Below, piece after piece: positions 1 to 8,412 of a stretch of DNA of 39,343 nucleotides; positions within the stretch are counted from its first letter, which is position 1, and every line of letters starts with the position of its first letter. The notes beneath the pieces were generated by a model. That model did not search any database. It was not told the DNA's origin and saw nothing but the letters and a program-made list of their open reading frames with translations. Where the stretch lies: the NCBI GenBank assembly GCA_009908385.1, contig JAAAPE010000146.1, forward strand, positions 1-39,343. The letters are read 5' to 3'. The position numbers and the translations under genes were made by a program. The stretch comes from Gammaproteobacteria bacterium (GTDB lineage: Bacteria; Pseudomonadota; Gammaproteobacteria; Xanthomonadales; Wenzhouxiangellaceae).

Positions 1-121
1 AGGGTCTCGCTACTGCCACCGGAGAATCAGACCGGATCAGAACAACGCCGCAGTCGGGATTCTGGAGCCACCACCATTTCGACTCCTGCGGCCCCTCCGG
101 CATCTTTCAAGAGCCCTTTTG

Positions 122-151
122 CTTACTTTTTTGGTAATTGAAAAAAGTAAG
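122..151. repeat. Stem-loop with 11 bp perfect arms
   Basis: CTTACTTTTTT and AAAAAAGTAAG flank an 8-base loop. The same hairpin occurs at 27628-27657 on the opposite strand, with the complementary loop. It is a conserved internal part of the repeat family. The run of T in the arm could also let it act as a terminator. Confidence 0.85.
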
Positions 152-286
152 TCGCCGCAAGACCCCGCGAAGCGGGCCCGGGCGAAATCGCAGTTGACTT
201 GTCGAGGCCAGCACAGCGACCGGCGTCGCAAACCCCCGATCTACGGCAGGGAGAAATAAGCCAAGACACTGCCATTTTGCGAAAAG

Positions 287-318
287 GTCCCGGATCTCCG
301 CTTCGCTCCGTCCGGGAC
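287..318. repeat. 32 bp stem-loop GTCCCGGA...TCCGGGAC
   Basis: Perfect 8 bp arms around 16 bases. The same 32 bp module recurs at 27376-27407, 27461-27492 and 28132-28163, always inside the repeat family. Confidence 0.85.
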
Positions 319-419
319 TACAGTGGGGTGAGCCCCATGGGCCCCGCGGCGCAGCCGCCCGCCGCAGATGCCGAACCAAAAAACCAATAAACCGGAAAAC
401 GCAACGTCCCGGACGCTGC

Positions 420-2927
420 TCAGCCTTCCTCGCCGGTCAGTTCGAGCAATTCGGGCGTCACCTGGATAATGGCATGCCGGATTTCCTTGCCCAGCACCAG
501 CTTGGCGTCCTGGGCGAAGTTCTCGAGCTTGCGGCCGAAGACCAGGCAGTTGTCGTCGTCGCGGGACAGGAAGCCGCTGTCGAACATGGACTGGATGAAC
601 TGCCTGAAAAGCGTTCGATCGTAGAACTCCGGTGCCTCGAACTCGTGCAGCAGGGAGATTCGCTGCGCGGAGAGGATGCAGAGCTGCTCGAGCTGACGCC
701 GGTTGAGCTTGCCCGAACCGTTCTTGACCAGGACGGACATGGTGATGAAGTAGCGCTCGAAGGTTTGCAGCAGGGAATGACCGAGCAGGCGCAGGTAGTA
801 GCTCTGGTCGCTGCCGCCCTGGGCGCGCTGCAGGTAGTCGCCCGAACCGCGCAGCAGCTCGAGTTCGGTCAGGGCCTCGATACAGCGTTCCACGACGGCG
901 TCGATCTCGTCTTCCGGCCAGGGCAGGAAGAGCTCCTGGCGGATGAAGGGGTAGACCGTGCGGCTGAGCCCGTGAAGGCGCGAGCGTCGCACGCGCTGGG
1001 CATTGAGGAAGCAGCAGGCGATCCAGGCGCTGATCGCCAGAAGGTGGGCGGTGTTGTTGCGGAAATAGGTCAGCAGCACTGCCCGGGTGGCGTCGGTGCG
1101 AATGATGTTACCCAGCCGGTGTTCGTGGCGCTCGATGATGCCGAGCTCCAGGCCGTACTCGATCACCTGCCCCGCCGTCATCCGGGTCACCGTGATGCGG
1201 TCGGAGTAGCCGGTCAGCTTGACCAGGCGACGCAGCATCTCGATAGTGCGCTCGAGGTCGTCCTCGTCGAGCGCGTGCTTACGGCTGGCCAGCAGGGCCG
1301 TGGCCAGCAGGTTGACCGGATTGACGTCGGCCGAACGATTGATGTTGACCATGATCCGCCGCGCCAGCGAATCGACCGCGTCGCCGAGCCAGGGCGGTTT
1401 GGCGCCGTTCTCGATGTTCTCCTCGCGCCAGTCCGGGTTGTGCTCGTCGAGAAGCTCCCCGAGCCGGATCGGTTCCCCGAAACTCACCGACACCTCGCCG
1501 TAATTGCGCCGCAGAATATTGATCACGTTGCGCAGGTCGGAGAGCGATTCGGGCTTCTTTTGCTGACCTGACAGCTCGGAAATGTAGGAATTGCCCTCCG
1601 CCAGCCGCTCGTAGCCGATGTAGACCGGCTGGAACAGGACGGGCCGCGACGGATCGCGCAGGAAGGCACGCACCGTGATCGAGAGCATCCCGCCGCGCGG
1701 CGGCAGTAGACGACCGGTGCGCGATCGCGTGCCCTCGATGAAATACTCCATCGCGACGCCGCGGTCGAGGATGAGCGTGACGTACTGGTTGAACACCGCC
1801 GCGTAAAGCGGCTGCGAGCGGAACGACCGCCGCAGGAAAAAGGCGCCGCCGCGTCGAAGCAGGGGGCCGATGAACGGCATGTTGAGGTTGACCCCGGCAG
1901 CGATGTGCGGCGGCACGAAGCCGCGGTGGTAGAGCAGGTAGGACAGCAGCATGTAGTCGATGTGGCTGCGGTGGCAGGGCACGTAAACGATCTCGTGGCC
2001 GTCCTGCGCCTCCCGGAACTGGCTGAAGTGGTGCACGGCGATGCCGCGATAGATCCGGCTCCAGAACCAGCTCAGCAGGATGTCGGCGATGCGGATGAAG
2101 GCGTAGGAATAGTCGGCGGCGATTTCACGCGCGTACTTGCGCGCGATGAGCTCGGCCTTTTCCTCGCTCATGTCGTCGCGCCGGGCCTTGGCGGCAATGG
2201 CCTCCTGCACGCTGTCGGATCGCACCACGCGATCGACCAGGGTGCGCCGGTGCGAGCGGTCGGGTCCGATCGCCGCGGTGCGCACCCGCTTGAAGTGAAC
2301 CCGCAGCACGCGGCTGATCCGTCCGAGTGCCTGCTTGTCGTCGCTGGTTTCCTCCAGGATCTGTCCGACCTTGACCGGCTTGCCGAACTGAACCATCGTC
2401 GCGCGGCCGTTCACCAGGGTCGAGAACAGGCGCCTGATCCGGCCGGCGACGCCCCAGTTCTCGGAGAACAGGATCTTGAAGATACTGTCTTCCTTGTCCG
2501 GCGCGCGCCCGATCAGGACGGTGACGGGCACGATCTGGACCTGGCCGAGTTCCTCGACGCTGGTGCGCTCGAGCAGCTGTCGAAGCATCTGGGGATGGCG
2601 TCGTCTCTGGGGGCGCCGGATGATGAATCCGCCGTAGCGACGAGAGGCGCTGTAGGAGCGCGGCAGCATGCCGTCGCCGACGCGGAAGGTGTCTCCCGGA
2701 CGCGGCCAGCCGAGTTTCCGGCACACCTCGTCGACGATCAGAAGCGAGGTGAGCGCGTAGGTGTCGAGCACGTAGAACACCGGCCGGTCGGGATCGACGC
2801 CCAGCTCGGAAAGATCCTCGGGCAGGACCGTCGACCGTACCCACCAGTGGAGCACACGCCCGAGCAGAGTCAACCACGCGCGATAGATGCGGGCCGGGAG
2901 GCCGGATGCGGTCGAAGAATGCGGCAT
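420..2927 (-). CDS. plsB: Glycerol-3-phosphate 1-O-acyltransferase PlsB
   Basis: 835 residues, close to the usual length of about 800-850 for the membrane-bound sn-glycerol-3-phosphate acyltransferase. This enzyme makes lysophosphatidate, the first step of phospholipid synthesis, at the inner membrane. The acyltransferase HX4D motif is clear at about residues 319-324 (HRSHID). It is followed by the GGAFFLRR glycerol-phosphate-binding block, the FIEGTRSR motif and the later PVYIGYE region. The start is the ATG at 2927. The gene follows pyrF on the same strand but is separated by 233 bases holding a strong terminator and a candidate promoter, so it is probably an independent unit. Its 3' end abuts the repeat copy at 1-398. 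Identification is from motifs and length and is secure. Confidence 0.97.
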   Translation of the reverse strand: MPHSSTASGLPARIYRAWLTLLGRVLHWWVRSTVLPEDLSELGVDPDRPVFYVLDTYALTSLLIVDEVCRKLGWPRPGDTFRVGDGMLPRSYSASRRYGGFIIRRPQRRRHPQMLRQLLERTSVEELGQVQIVPVTVLIGRAPDKEDSIFKILFSENWGVAGRIRRLFSTLVNGRATMVQFGKPVKVGQILEETSDDKQALGRISRVLRVHFKRVRTAAIGPDRSHRRTLVDRVVRSDSVQEAIAAKARRDDMSEEKAELIARKYAREIAADYSYAFIRIADILLSWFWSRIYRGIAVHHFSQFREAQDGHEIVYVPCHRSHIDYMLLSYLLYHRGFVPPHIAAGVNLNMPFIGPLLRRGGAFFLRRSFRSQPLYAAVFNQYVTLILDRGVAMEYFIEGTRSRTGRLLPPRGGMLSITVRAFLRDPSRPVLFQPVYIGYERLAEGNSYISELSGQQKKPESLSDLRNVINILRRNYGEVSVSFGEPIRLGELLDEHNPDWREENIENGAKPPWLGDAVDSLARRIMVNINRSADVNPVNLLATALLASRKHALDEDDLERTIEMLRRLVKLTGYSDRITVTRMTAGQVIEYGLELGIIERHEHRLGNIIRTDATRAVLLTYFRNNTAHLLAISAWIACCFLNAQRVRRSRLHGLSRTVYPFIRQELFLPWPEDEIDAVVERCIEALTELELLRGSGDYLQRAQGGSDQSYYLRLLGHSLLQTFERYFITMSVLVKNGSGKLNRRQLEQLCILSAQRISLLHEFEAPEFYDRTLFRQFIQSMFDSGFLSRDDDNCLVFGRKLENFAQDAKLVLGKEIRHAIIQVTPELLELTGEEG

Positions 2928-2998
2928 GACAGGCTTCTGATTCGGGGCGGCAAGTTTACCACTTGCCTCGTTCGGTCAAGCTCGCGCCCGCAGGCAAG

Positions 2999-3032
2999 AA
3001 AAAGCCGGGCGGCTCGAGACGAGCGGCCCGGC
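2999..3032 (-). terminator. Intrinsic terminator between pyrF and plsB
   Basis: On the minus strand GCCGGGC-C-GCTCG, loop TCT, CGAGC-C-GCCCGGC is followed by TTTTTC. The stem is 12 bp with one C-C mismatch. It lies 129 bases past the pyrF stop and 72 bases before the plsB ATG. It could end the pyrF operon, end a small RNA, or act as an attenuator in a plsB leader. Confidence 0.8.
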
Positions 3033-3103
3033 AACCGGAGCGAACCGAAAAGGACTGTTTTGCTGGTTGATCGCGGGACGCGAAACTCGTTCACCTCCCT
3101 CGA
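2999..3103 (-). ncRNA. Candidate small RNA or plsB 5' leader
   Basis: A candidate promoter (3109-3138) and the strong terminator at 2999-3032 would bound a transcript of about 105 bases with no convincing ORF. Inside it are a small TCGCG/CGCGA hairpin and a GGGAGGTGA purine-rich stretch near the 5' end. Nothing here matches an RNA family I recognise. It may simply be the pyrF 3' UTR or the plsB leader. Confidence 0.3.
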
Positions 3104-3108
3104 GCAGA

Positions 3109-3138
3109 ATCATACCCTAACGCGGGTTAATTAATCAA
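3109..3138 (-). promoter_or_regulatory. Candidate sigma70 promoter upstream of plsB
   Basis: Minus-strand -35 TTGATT (3133-3138), 18 bp spacer, -10 TATGAT (3109-3114). It sits in an AT-rich gap that stands out from its GC-rich surroundings. The predicted start is near 3102. Confidence 0.45.
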
Positions 3139-3160
3139 TAGCTTCACTAGAGCGCTATAT

Positions 3161-3877
3161 CTAACTGAATATCCGAGCTATTTCCGACTGAATCCCCGCC
3201 GCGGCACTGGCCGGATCGCCGGCGTCCCGGATCGGTCGCCCGACCACGATGTAGTCGGCGCCGGCGTCGAACGCTTCGGACACCGACAGGGTCCGCTTCT
3301 GCTCGTCGATGTTCGCGACCGGGCGAATCCCGGGGCAAACGGCGACGAGGCGGTCGTCGACTTCCCGCCGCAACGCCGCGACCTCCAGGCCGGAGGAAAT
3401 CACGCCAGTGCAGCCGAGCGCCAGGGCCCGGCGGGCCCTCGACAGGACCAGGGCCTCGACGTCGCAGGCGAAACCGAGGTCGTCGAGGTCGCCCCGGTCG
3501 AGGCTGGTCAGCGCGGTCACCGCCAGGATGCCCATCTCGCCGCGGTTGGCTACCGCCTCGGCCAGCATGCCGTCGTTGCCGTGCACGGTCAGGAAGTCGA
3601 CGTCGCGACGGGCCAGCTGAGCGGTGGCGCGTCCGACCGTCGGTGGAATGTCGAACAGCTTGAGGTCGGCGAAGACCCGCTTGCCCGACTGCTTGAGTTC
3701 GTCGGCAAGTTCGAAGTAGTGACCACTCAGGAAGAACTCGAGTCCGAGCTTGTAGAAACGCACGTGATCGCCGAGCCGGCGGATCAGCGTCCTGGCCCGG
3801 TCGAGGTCGGGCACGTCGAGCGCGAAGATCAGGCGCTCCTCGGCGGGGATCTGTCTGCGGTTCTCAGGCAGGGTCAT
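3161..3877 (-). CDS. pyrF: Orotidine 5'-phosphate decarboxylase
   Basis: 238 residues from the ATG at 3877. It converts OMP to UMP, the last step of de novo pyrimidine synthesis, in the cytoplasm. The catalytic DxKxxD motif is present (D71, K73, D76 in ADLKLFDIPPTV), with the N-terminal ALDVPD strand, K43 in the FYKLGLE strand, and the C-terminal phosphate-binding DYIVVGRPI. I chose the ATG at 3877 over a codon 27 bases further out because GGAG lies 7 bases before it and because family members begin near this point. The start overlaps the upstream hydrolase gene by 14 bases, which suggests translational coupling. pyrE lies in the same minus-strand run. Confidence 0.96.
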   Translation of the reverse strand: MTLPENRRQIPAEERLIFALDVPDLDRARTLIRRLGDHVRFYKLGLEFFLSGHYFELADELKQSGKRVFADLKLFDIPPTVGRATAQLARRDVDFLTVHGNDGMLAEAVANRGEMGILAVTALTSLDRGDLDDLGFACDVEALVLSRARRALALGCTGVISSGLEVAALRREVDDRLVAVCPGIRPVANIDEQKRTLSVSEAFDAGADYIVVGRPIRDAGDPASAAAGIQSEIARIFS

Positions 3878-4697
3878 GAAAATGCTCCAGGATGTTCGCG
3901 GCAATGCGGTCGGGATGCACCATGTGAAGGTGATGGCCGCCGGGGCAGCTGACGCTCTCCCGGCGATGGCGCAGGGCGGCCAGGCGCAGCTGGTACAGGC
4001 GGCTGCCCATCAGCCCGGAGTGCGGCTCGGAGTGGATATTGAGCACCGGCGCCTCGATGTGGGCGAGCAGGTCGACGACCTGCGGCTCGGTATAGCGATG
4101 CGCGGTGGGCCAGGTCAGGCGCAGGTCGTGGCCCCACTGCCAGCCGCCGTCGACCTCGATCAGGCCGCGCTCGGCGAGCAGGCGTGTCGATTCGTCGCTC
4201 AGGTCGCTGCCCTGCTGCCGGGCCGCGATGGCACCGTCGCGGTGCTCGTGAACGCGACGCCGACGGGGTTTCGAGCGCGCCACCGCCTTGCGCCAGCCCT
4301 CGGCCGTCCTGTCCGCGGGCGCGGCGAGCGGGCCGAGTCCCTCGATCAGGACCATCGCGCGGACGCGTTCCGGGGCGGCGGCCGCGACCAGCGTCGACAC
4401 CGCGCCGCCGAGGGAATGTCCGAGCAGGTTCGCCCGTTCCCAGCCGAGCGCATCGAGAACCTCGAGTACGTCGAAGCTGTAGTCGTCGAAGTGGTAGCGC
4501 ACGTTTTCCGGGCGCGGCGCCGACCGGCCATGGCCGGGAAAGTCGATGGCGACCAGGTCCAGGCCGTCGAGGTGGTCGCTGAGCGGCATGAAGGAATGCG
4601 CGTTGTCGAGCCAGCCGTGCAGAGCCAGGACCGGCAGATCGCCCCGGCGCCAGCGCAGGCCGGAAATCCGGCCGCCGAGCAGCTCGACGGCCTCCAT
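3864..4697 (-). CDS. Alpha/beta-fold serine hydrolase (SERHL/YfhR-like)
   Basis: 277 residues. The fold is recognised by the HGWLDN oxyanion region (H27-G28), the DFPGHGRS loop and the nucleophile elbow GHSLGG (S95). A C-terminal GGHHLHMVHPDRIA supplies the likely catalytic His. This last motif resembles the serine-hydrolase-like (SERHL) group. The substrate is unknown. There is no signal peptide, so it is probably cytoplasmic. The ATG at 4697 overlaps the uvrD stop as TGATG, and the 3' end overlaps the pyrF start. It is therefore embedded in the uvrD-hydrolase-pyrF run, which says nothing specific about its substrate. Confidence 0.88.
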   Translation of the reverse strand: MEAVELLGGRISGLRWRRGDLPVLALHGWLDNAHSFMPLSDHLDGLDLVAIDFPGHGRSAPRPENVRYHFDDYSFDVLEVLDALGWERANLLGHSLGGAVSTLVAAAAPERVRAMVLIEGLGPLAAPADRTAEGWRKAVARSKPRRRRVHEHRDGAIAARQQGSDLSDESTRLLAERGLIEVDGGWQWGHDLRLTWPTAHRYTEPQVVDLLAHIEAPVLNIHSEPHSGLMGSRLYQLRLAALRHRRESVSCPGGHHLHMVHPDRIAANILEHFHDPA

Positions 4698-6865
4698 CAG
4701 TCGAGTCGCTCCAGGTTGGCGTAGGAGAGCACCAGCCATTTCTGGCCGGCGGATTCGAAGTTGATCTGCACCCGCGCGTTGGCACCGCTGCCCTCCAGGT
4801 TGACCACGGTGCCGATCCCGAAGCGCTCGTGGCTGACCGTCGAACCGAGCGAGAAGTCGTGTTCCGGAGCGGGCTGCGACATGCCCCTACCGAACGCCGT
4901 GCCGGCGTAGCGCGCGGCCTTGGGACGCACTTCCTCGGTCAGTTCCTCCGGCAGTTCGTCGAGGAAGCGCGAAGGGTAGGTGGTCGAGGTCTGGCCATGG
5001 AGCATGCGCGACTCCGCGTAGGTCAGATAGAGGCGTTGCATGGCGCGCGTCATCCCGACGTAGCAGAGCCTGCGTTCCTCCGACAGCCTGCCCGGCTCCT
5101 CGGTCGATTTGTGGTGGGGAAACAGGCCCTCTTCCATGCCCGAGAGGAACACCAGGGGGAACTCCAGGCCCTTGGCCGAGTGCAGGGTCATGAGCTGCAC
5201 GCAGTCCTGCCATTTCTCGCCCTGGTGCTCGCCCGCTTCCAGCGCGGCCTGCGACAGGAAGGAGGCGAGCGGGCTCAGGCCCGACTGTTCGTCTTCGAGC
5301 GGCTGGTCGAAAGTCTCGGCCGCGCGGATGAGCTCGGTGAGGTTCTCCTCGCGGGTTTCGGCCCGGTCGGGCGCCTCGCGCTGCCGGTACCAGCGCGCCA
5401 GGTCGGCGGTCTCGACCACGGCCGACATCAGCTCGCCGAGCGAGGCTTCGCGGGTGCGGCGGTCGAGGTCGTTGATGATCTCCAGGAACTGGGCCACGGC
5501 ATTGCCCGCCCGGGCGGCGAAGGCGCCGTCCTGCAGCATGGCCGTGGCGGCGGCGAACAGCGAGGTGGCGTCGGTCCTGGCGCGCTCGCGGATGGCGGCC
5601 ACGGTGCGCTCGCCGATGCCGCGCGCCGGCACGTTGACCACGCGCTCGAAAGCCGGGTCGTCGTCGCGGTTGTGCACGAGGCGGAGGTAGCCCATCGCGT
5701 CCTTGATCTCGGCGCGCTCGAAGAAGCGCTGGCCGCCGTAGACGCGATAGGGAATGCCTTCGGCCAGCAGCTGGTGCTCGAACAGCCGCGACTGGGCGTT
5801 GGAGCGGTAGAGCACCGCGGCTTCGGAAGCGGCGTTGCCCTGCTCGAGCCAGTCGCGGATGCGCGCGACGACGAAATCGGCTTCCTCTTCGGCGCTGAAG
5901 GCCGAAAAGACCCGGATGGGTTCGCCCTTCTCGCCTTCCGTCCAGAGGTTCTTGCCCATGCGCTCGGCATTGTTGGCGATGACCCGGTTGGCGGCCTCGA
6001 GGATGGTGGCCGTCGAGCGGTAGTTCTGCTCGAGCCGGATCACGGTCGGCTCGAAGTCGCGCGCGAAATCGGACACGTTCTCGACCCGGGCGCCGCGCCA
6101 GCCGTAGATCGACTGGTCGTCGTCGCCGACCACGAACAGGCGGGCGCGGTCGCCGGCGATGATGCGCACCAGCGCGTACTGCAGCTTGTTGGTGTCCTGG
6201 AATTCGTCGATCAGGATGTGACCGAAGCGATCGCGGTACTGCTGCTGGCGCGCGGGGTTGTCGCGCAGCAGCTCGAGCGTGCGAAGCAGCAGCTCGGCGA
6301 AGTCCACCAGGCCCGAGCGCTCGCAGTAGTCCTGGTAGTTGCGATAGATGGCGACCTGGGTCAGCGCGTGCGCATTGTCGAAGGGCTCGATGTGTTCGGG
6401 GCGTCGCCCTTCGTCCTTGTGGTGATTGATGAAGCCCTGCATGGGGCGGGCCGGGAACTCGCCCTCGTCGAGTTCCATGTCGCGGATCACGCGGCGGATG
6501 AGCCGGTACTGGTCCTCGCTGTCGAGGATCTGGAAGGTGTCGGGCAGTCCGGCGTCGGCGGCGTGCATGCGCAGGATGCGGTGGCAGATCCCGTGAAAGG
6601 TGCCCACCCAGAGCCCGTCGGGCCGGATGCCGAGCAGCTTGCCGACGCGGCCGCGCATCTCCCCGGCCGCCTTGTTGGTGAAGGTCACGGCCATCAGGCC
6701 CATCGGGCTGACGTGATGCACCTGGATCAGCCAGGCGATGCGATGCACCAGCACGCGCGTCTTGCCCGACCCGGCGCCGGCCAGCACCAGCACGTGCCCG
6801 TCCTCGGCCGTGACGGCCTCGCGCTGCGCGTCGTTCAGTTCCTCGAGCAGGTGGCTGACGTCCAT
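4697..6865 (-). CDS. uvrD: DNA helicase II UvrD (superfamily 1)
   Basis: 722 residues, the usual size. It is a 3'-5' DNA helicase for nucleotide-excision and mismatch repair. Motifs in order: Q-motif LNDAQREAV, Walker A AGAGSGKT (29-36), VTFTNKAAGEM, the DEFQDTN Walker B, GDDDQSIYGWRGA, QNYRS, TLHSAKGLEF, and YVGMTRA near the end. The C-terminal 55 residues (SHERFGIGTVVNLEG) look like the Tudor-like tail of UvrD/PcrA. It starts 6 bases after the purD stop and its stop overlaps the next gene as TGATG, so it is probably co-transcribed with purD. UvrD rather than Rep is favoured by the C-terminal tail. Confidence 0.95.
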   Translation of the reverse strand: MDVSHLLEELNDAQREAVTAEDGHVLVLAGAGSGKTRVLVHRIAWLIQVHHVSPMGLMAVTFTNKAAGEMRGRVGKLLGIRPDGLWVGTFHGICHRILRMHAADAGLPDTFQILDSEDQYRLIRRVIRDMELDEGEFPARPMQGFINHHKDEGRRPEHIEPFDNAHALTQVAIYRNYQDYCERSGLVDFAELLLRTLELLRDNPARQQQYRDRFGHILIDEFQDTNKLQYALVRIIAGDRARLFVVGDDDQSIYGWRGARVENVSDFARDFEPTVIRLEQNYRSTATILEAANRVIANNAERMGKNLWTEGEKGEPIRVFSAFSAEEEADFVVARIRDWLEQGNAASEAAVLYRSNAQSRLFEHQLLAEGIPYRVYGGQRFFERAEIKDAMGYLRLVHNRDDDPAFERVVNVPARGIGERTVAAIRERARTDATSLFAAATAMLQDGAFAARAGNAVAQFLEIINDLDRRTREASLGELMSAVVETADLARWYRQREAPDRAETREENLTELIRAAETFDQPLEDEQSGLSPLASFLSQAALEAGEHQGEKWQDCVQLMTLHSAKGLEFPLVFLSGMEEGLFPHHKSTEEPGRLSEERRLCYVGMTRAMQRLYLTYAESRMLHGQTSTTYPSRFLDELPEELTEEVRPKAARYAGTAFGRGMSQPAPEHDFSLGSTVSHERFGIGTVVNLEGSGANARVQINFESAGQKWLVLSYANLERLD

Positions 6866-6871
6866 GCGGCG

Positions 6872-8152
6872 TTAGCTCCGCTCGATCGCCCGAAAACCGA
6901 TATCCGACCGGTAGAACGCGTCCTCGAAGCCGATCTGGGCGATCCACTGGTAGGCGCGGGCCTGGGCTTCCCGGACGGTGTCTCCCAGGGCGCAGAAAGC
7001 CAGCACGCGGCCGCCGCTGGTGACCACGCGCCCGTCCTCGTCGAGCTCGGTGCCGGCGTGGAAAATCTTCACGTCGTCGGGGAACGCCGCGTCCAGGCCG
7101 GTGATCGGGTGTCCCTTTTCGTAGCTTCCCGGGTAGCCGCCGGCCGCCATGACCACGGCCAGGGCCGTGCGCTCGTCCCATTCGAGTTCGATCTCGTCGA
7201 GCCTGCCGTCCAGGGCGTGCTCGATCAGCTCGACCAGGTCCGACTTCAGCCGGAGCATGATCGGCTGTGTTTCGGGATCGCCGAAACGGACGTTGAATTC
7301 CAGCACCTTCGGCCCGGTGGCGGTGAGCATCACGCCGGCGTAGAGGAAGCCGGTAAAGGCCGCGTCGTCGTCGGCCAGGCCCTCGAGCGTCGGCTCGATG
7401 ACCTGCTCGACGATCTGCCGATGGAGGGTCTCGTCGACCACGGGCGCCGGCGAATAGGCCCCCATGCCGCCGGTGTTGGGGCCGCGGTCGCCGTCGTCGC
7501 GCCGCTTGTGGTCCTGGCTCGACGCCATGGACAGGAACTGCCTGCCGCTGGCGACCACGATAAAGCTCGCCTCTTCGCCGACGAGAAATTCCTCGATCAC
7601 CACGCGCCGGCCCGCCTGCCCGAAGGCTTCGCCGGAGAGCATGTCCTCGAGCGTGGCCCGGGCCTCGTCTTCGGTCTCGACGATTACGACCCCCTTGCCG
7701 GCGGCCAGCCCGTCGGCCTTGAGCACGATCGGCAGGCCGATGCCGTGGATCATCTCCATGCCTTCCTCGACGTCGTCGACGACGCCGAAGGCGGCCGTGG
7801 GAATGTCGTGGCGCGACATGAAGTCCTTGGCGAAGGCCTTGGAGGACTCCAGCCGGGCGGCGTCGGCGCCCGGGCCGAAACACTTCAGGCCGGCCGACTC
7901 GAAGCGGTCGACGATCCCGGCGGCCAGCGGTGCCTCGGGGCCGACGACGGTCAGCCCGACGGACTCCGAGCGGGCCAGATCGATCAGCCCGTCGATATCC
8001 TCGGCGGAAACATCCACGTTGCGCATGCCGGCCTCGGAGGCCGTCCCGGCGTTGCCGGGCGCGACGAGGACTTCGCTGACCTTCTCCGACTGCGCCAGCT
8101 TCCAGGCCAGCGCATGCTCACGACCACCGCCGCCGACGACCAGGATCTTCAT
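6872..8152 (-). CDS. purD: Phosphoribosylamine-glycine ligase
   Basis: 426 residues, the typical length for GAR synthetase, an ATP-grasp ligase for the second step of purine synthesis. The N-terminal domain opens [19 protein letters not shown]. Next come the PEAPLAAGI turn, the ATP-grasp [11 protein letters not shown] strand-loop, [12 protein letters not shown] and [10 protein letters not shown]. The ATG at 8152 follows a 260-base gap that holds a foldback repeat. A TACAAT -10-like hexamer on the minus strand (8185-8190) lies 32 bases upstream, but no good -35 is seen. Because of the gap, purD may have its own promoter and not depend only on purH read-through. Confidence 0.96.
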   Translation of the reverse strand: MKILVVGGGGREHALAWKLAQSEKVSEVLVAPGNAGTASEAGMRNVDVSAEDIDGLIDLARSESVGLTVVGPEAPLAAGIVDRFESAGLKCFGPGADAARLESSKAFAKDFMSRHDIPTAAFGVVDDVEEGMEMIHGIGLPIVLKADGLAAGKGVVIVETEDEARATLEDMLSGEAFGQAGRRVVIEEFLVGEEASFIVVASGRQFLSMASSQDHKRRDDGDRGPNTGGMGAYSPAPVVDETLHRQIVEQVIEPTLEGLADDDAAFTGFLYAGVMLTATGPKVLEFNVRFGDPETQPIMLRLKSDLVELIEHALDGRLDEIELEWDERTALAVVMAAGGYPGSYEKGHPITGLDAAFPDDVKIFHAGTELDEDGRVVTSGGRVLAFCALGDTVREAQARAYQWIAQIGFEDAFYRSDIGFRAIERS

Positions 8153-8224
8153 TTGTGTGCTATCCGGGAGGAATGTGCCGTCCTATTGTAGCGCGGCACT
8201 CTGGTGCTTCTGTGGGCTTTCGGG

Positions 8225-8369
8225 AAAGCGAAACCTGAAATTCGAAGATCGAAATTCGAAACAAGCACGAAGCACGAAATTCGAAACGGCGGACTTCCAG
8301 ACCGCAGTGTTTCGTATTTGGGTTTTCGAATTTGTTTCGGATTTGGTGCTTCGGATTTCGAGTTTCCGG
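8225..8369. repeat. AT-rich foldback repeat between purH and purD
   Basis: Two arms are imperfect inverted copies rich in GAAATTCGAA-type words. The left arm begins GAAACCTGAAATTCGAAG, and the reverse complement of the right arm begins GAAACTCGAAATCCGAAG. They flank a short GC-rich centre with a GCGG/CCGC stem. The stretch is markedly poorer in GC than its neighbours and has no credible ORF. Similar GAAATTCGAA-type intergenic sequences occur in unrelated bacteria, to my recollection. Confidence 0.7.
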
Positions 8370-8412
8370 CATCGCCATGAAGCCGTTGCGGCTGATGCGC
8401 CACCGACTGCTG

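Larger units (their letters stand above)
1..398 (-). repeat. Partial copy of a large intergenic repeat
   Basis: No gene is seen in the 419 bases before plsB. Read on the minus strand, this stretch matches 27296-27690 over most of its length: the GGTTCGGCATC end, the GTCCCGGA/TCCGGGAC stem-loop, a block reading CCCGCTTCGCGGGGTCTTG, and a CTTACTTTTTT/AAAAAAGTAAG stem-loop. It also partly matches the inverted half at 27860-28250. Beyond the GATGCCGAACC end (366-376) comes a degenerate period-8 tail (ACCAAAAA, ACCAATAA and so on) like those at the ends of the 27 kb element. The copy runs off the window edge, so its far end is not visible. Short open frames here are translations of the repeat and are not called as genes. 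Confidence 0.8.

Noticed and set aside
2870-3094. 74-codon minus-strand frame starting GTG between pyrF and plsB
   Set aside because: It runs through the terminator and into plsB in another frame, and its ribosome site overlaps the start; no protein features.
4829-8191. Plus-strand open frame of about 1,120 codons opposite purD and uvrD
   Set aside because: It is antisense to two clear enzymes, is compositionally biased (Ala, Val, Gly, Leu, His) and has no recognisable domain; typical GC-rich shadow.
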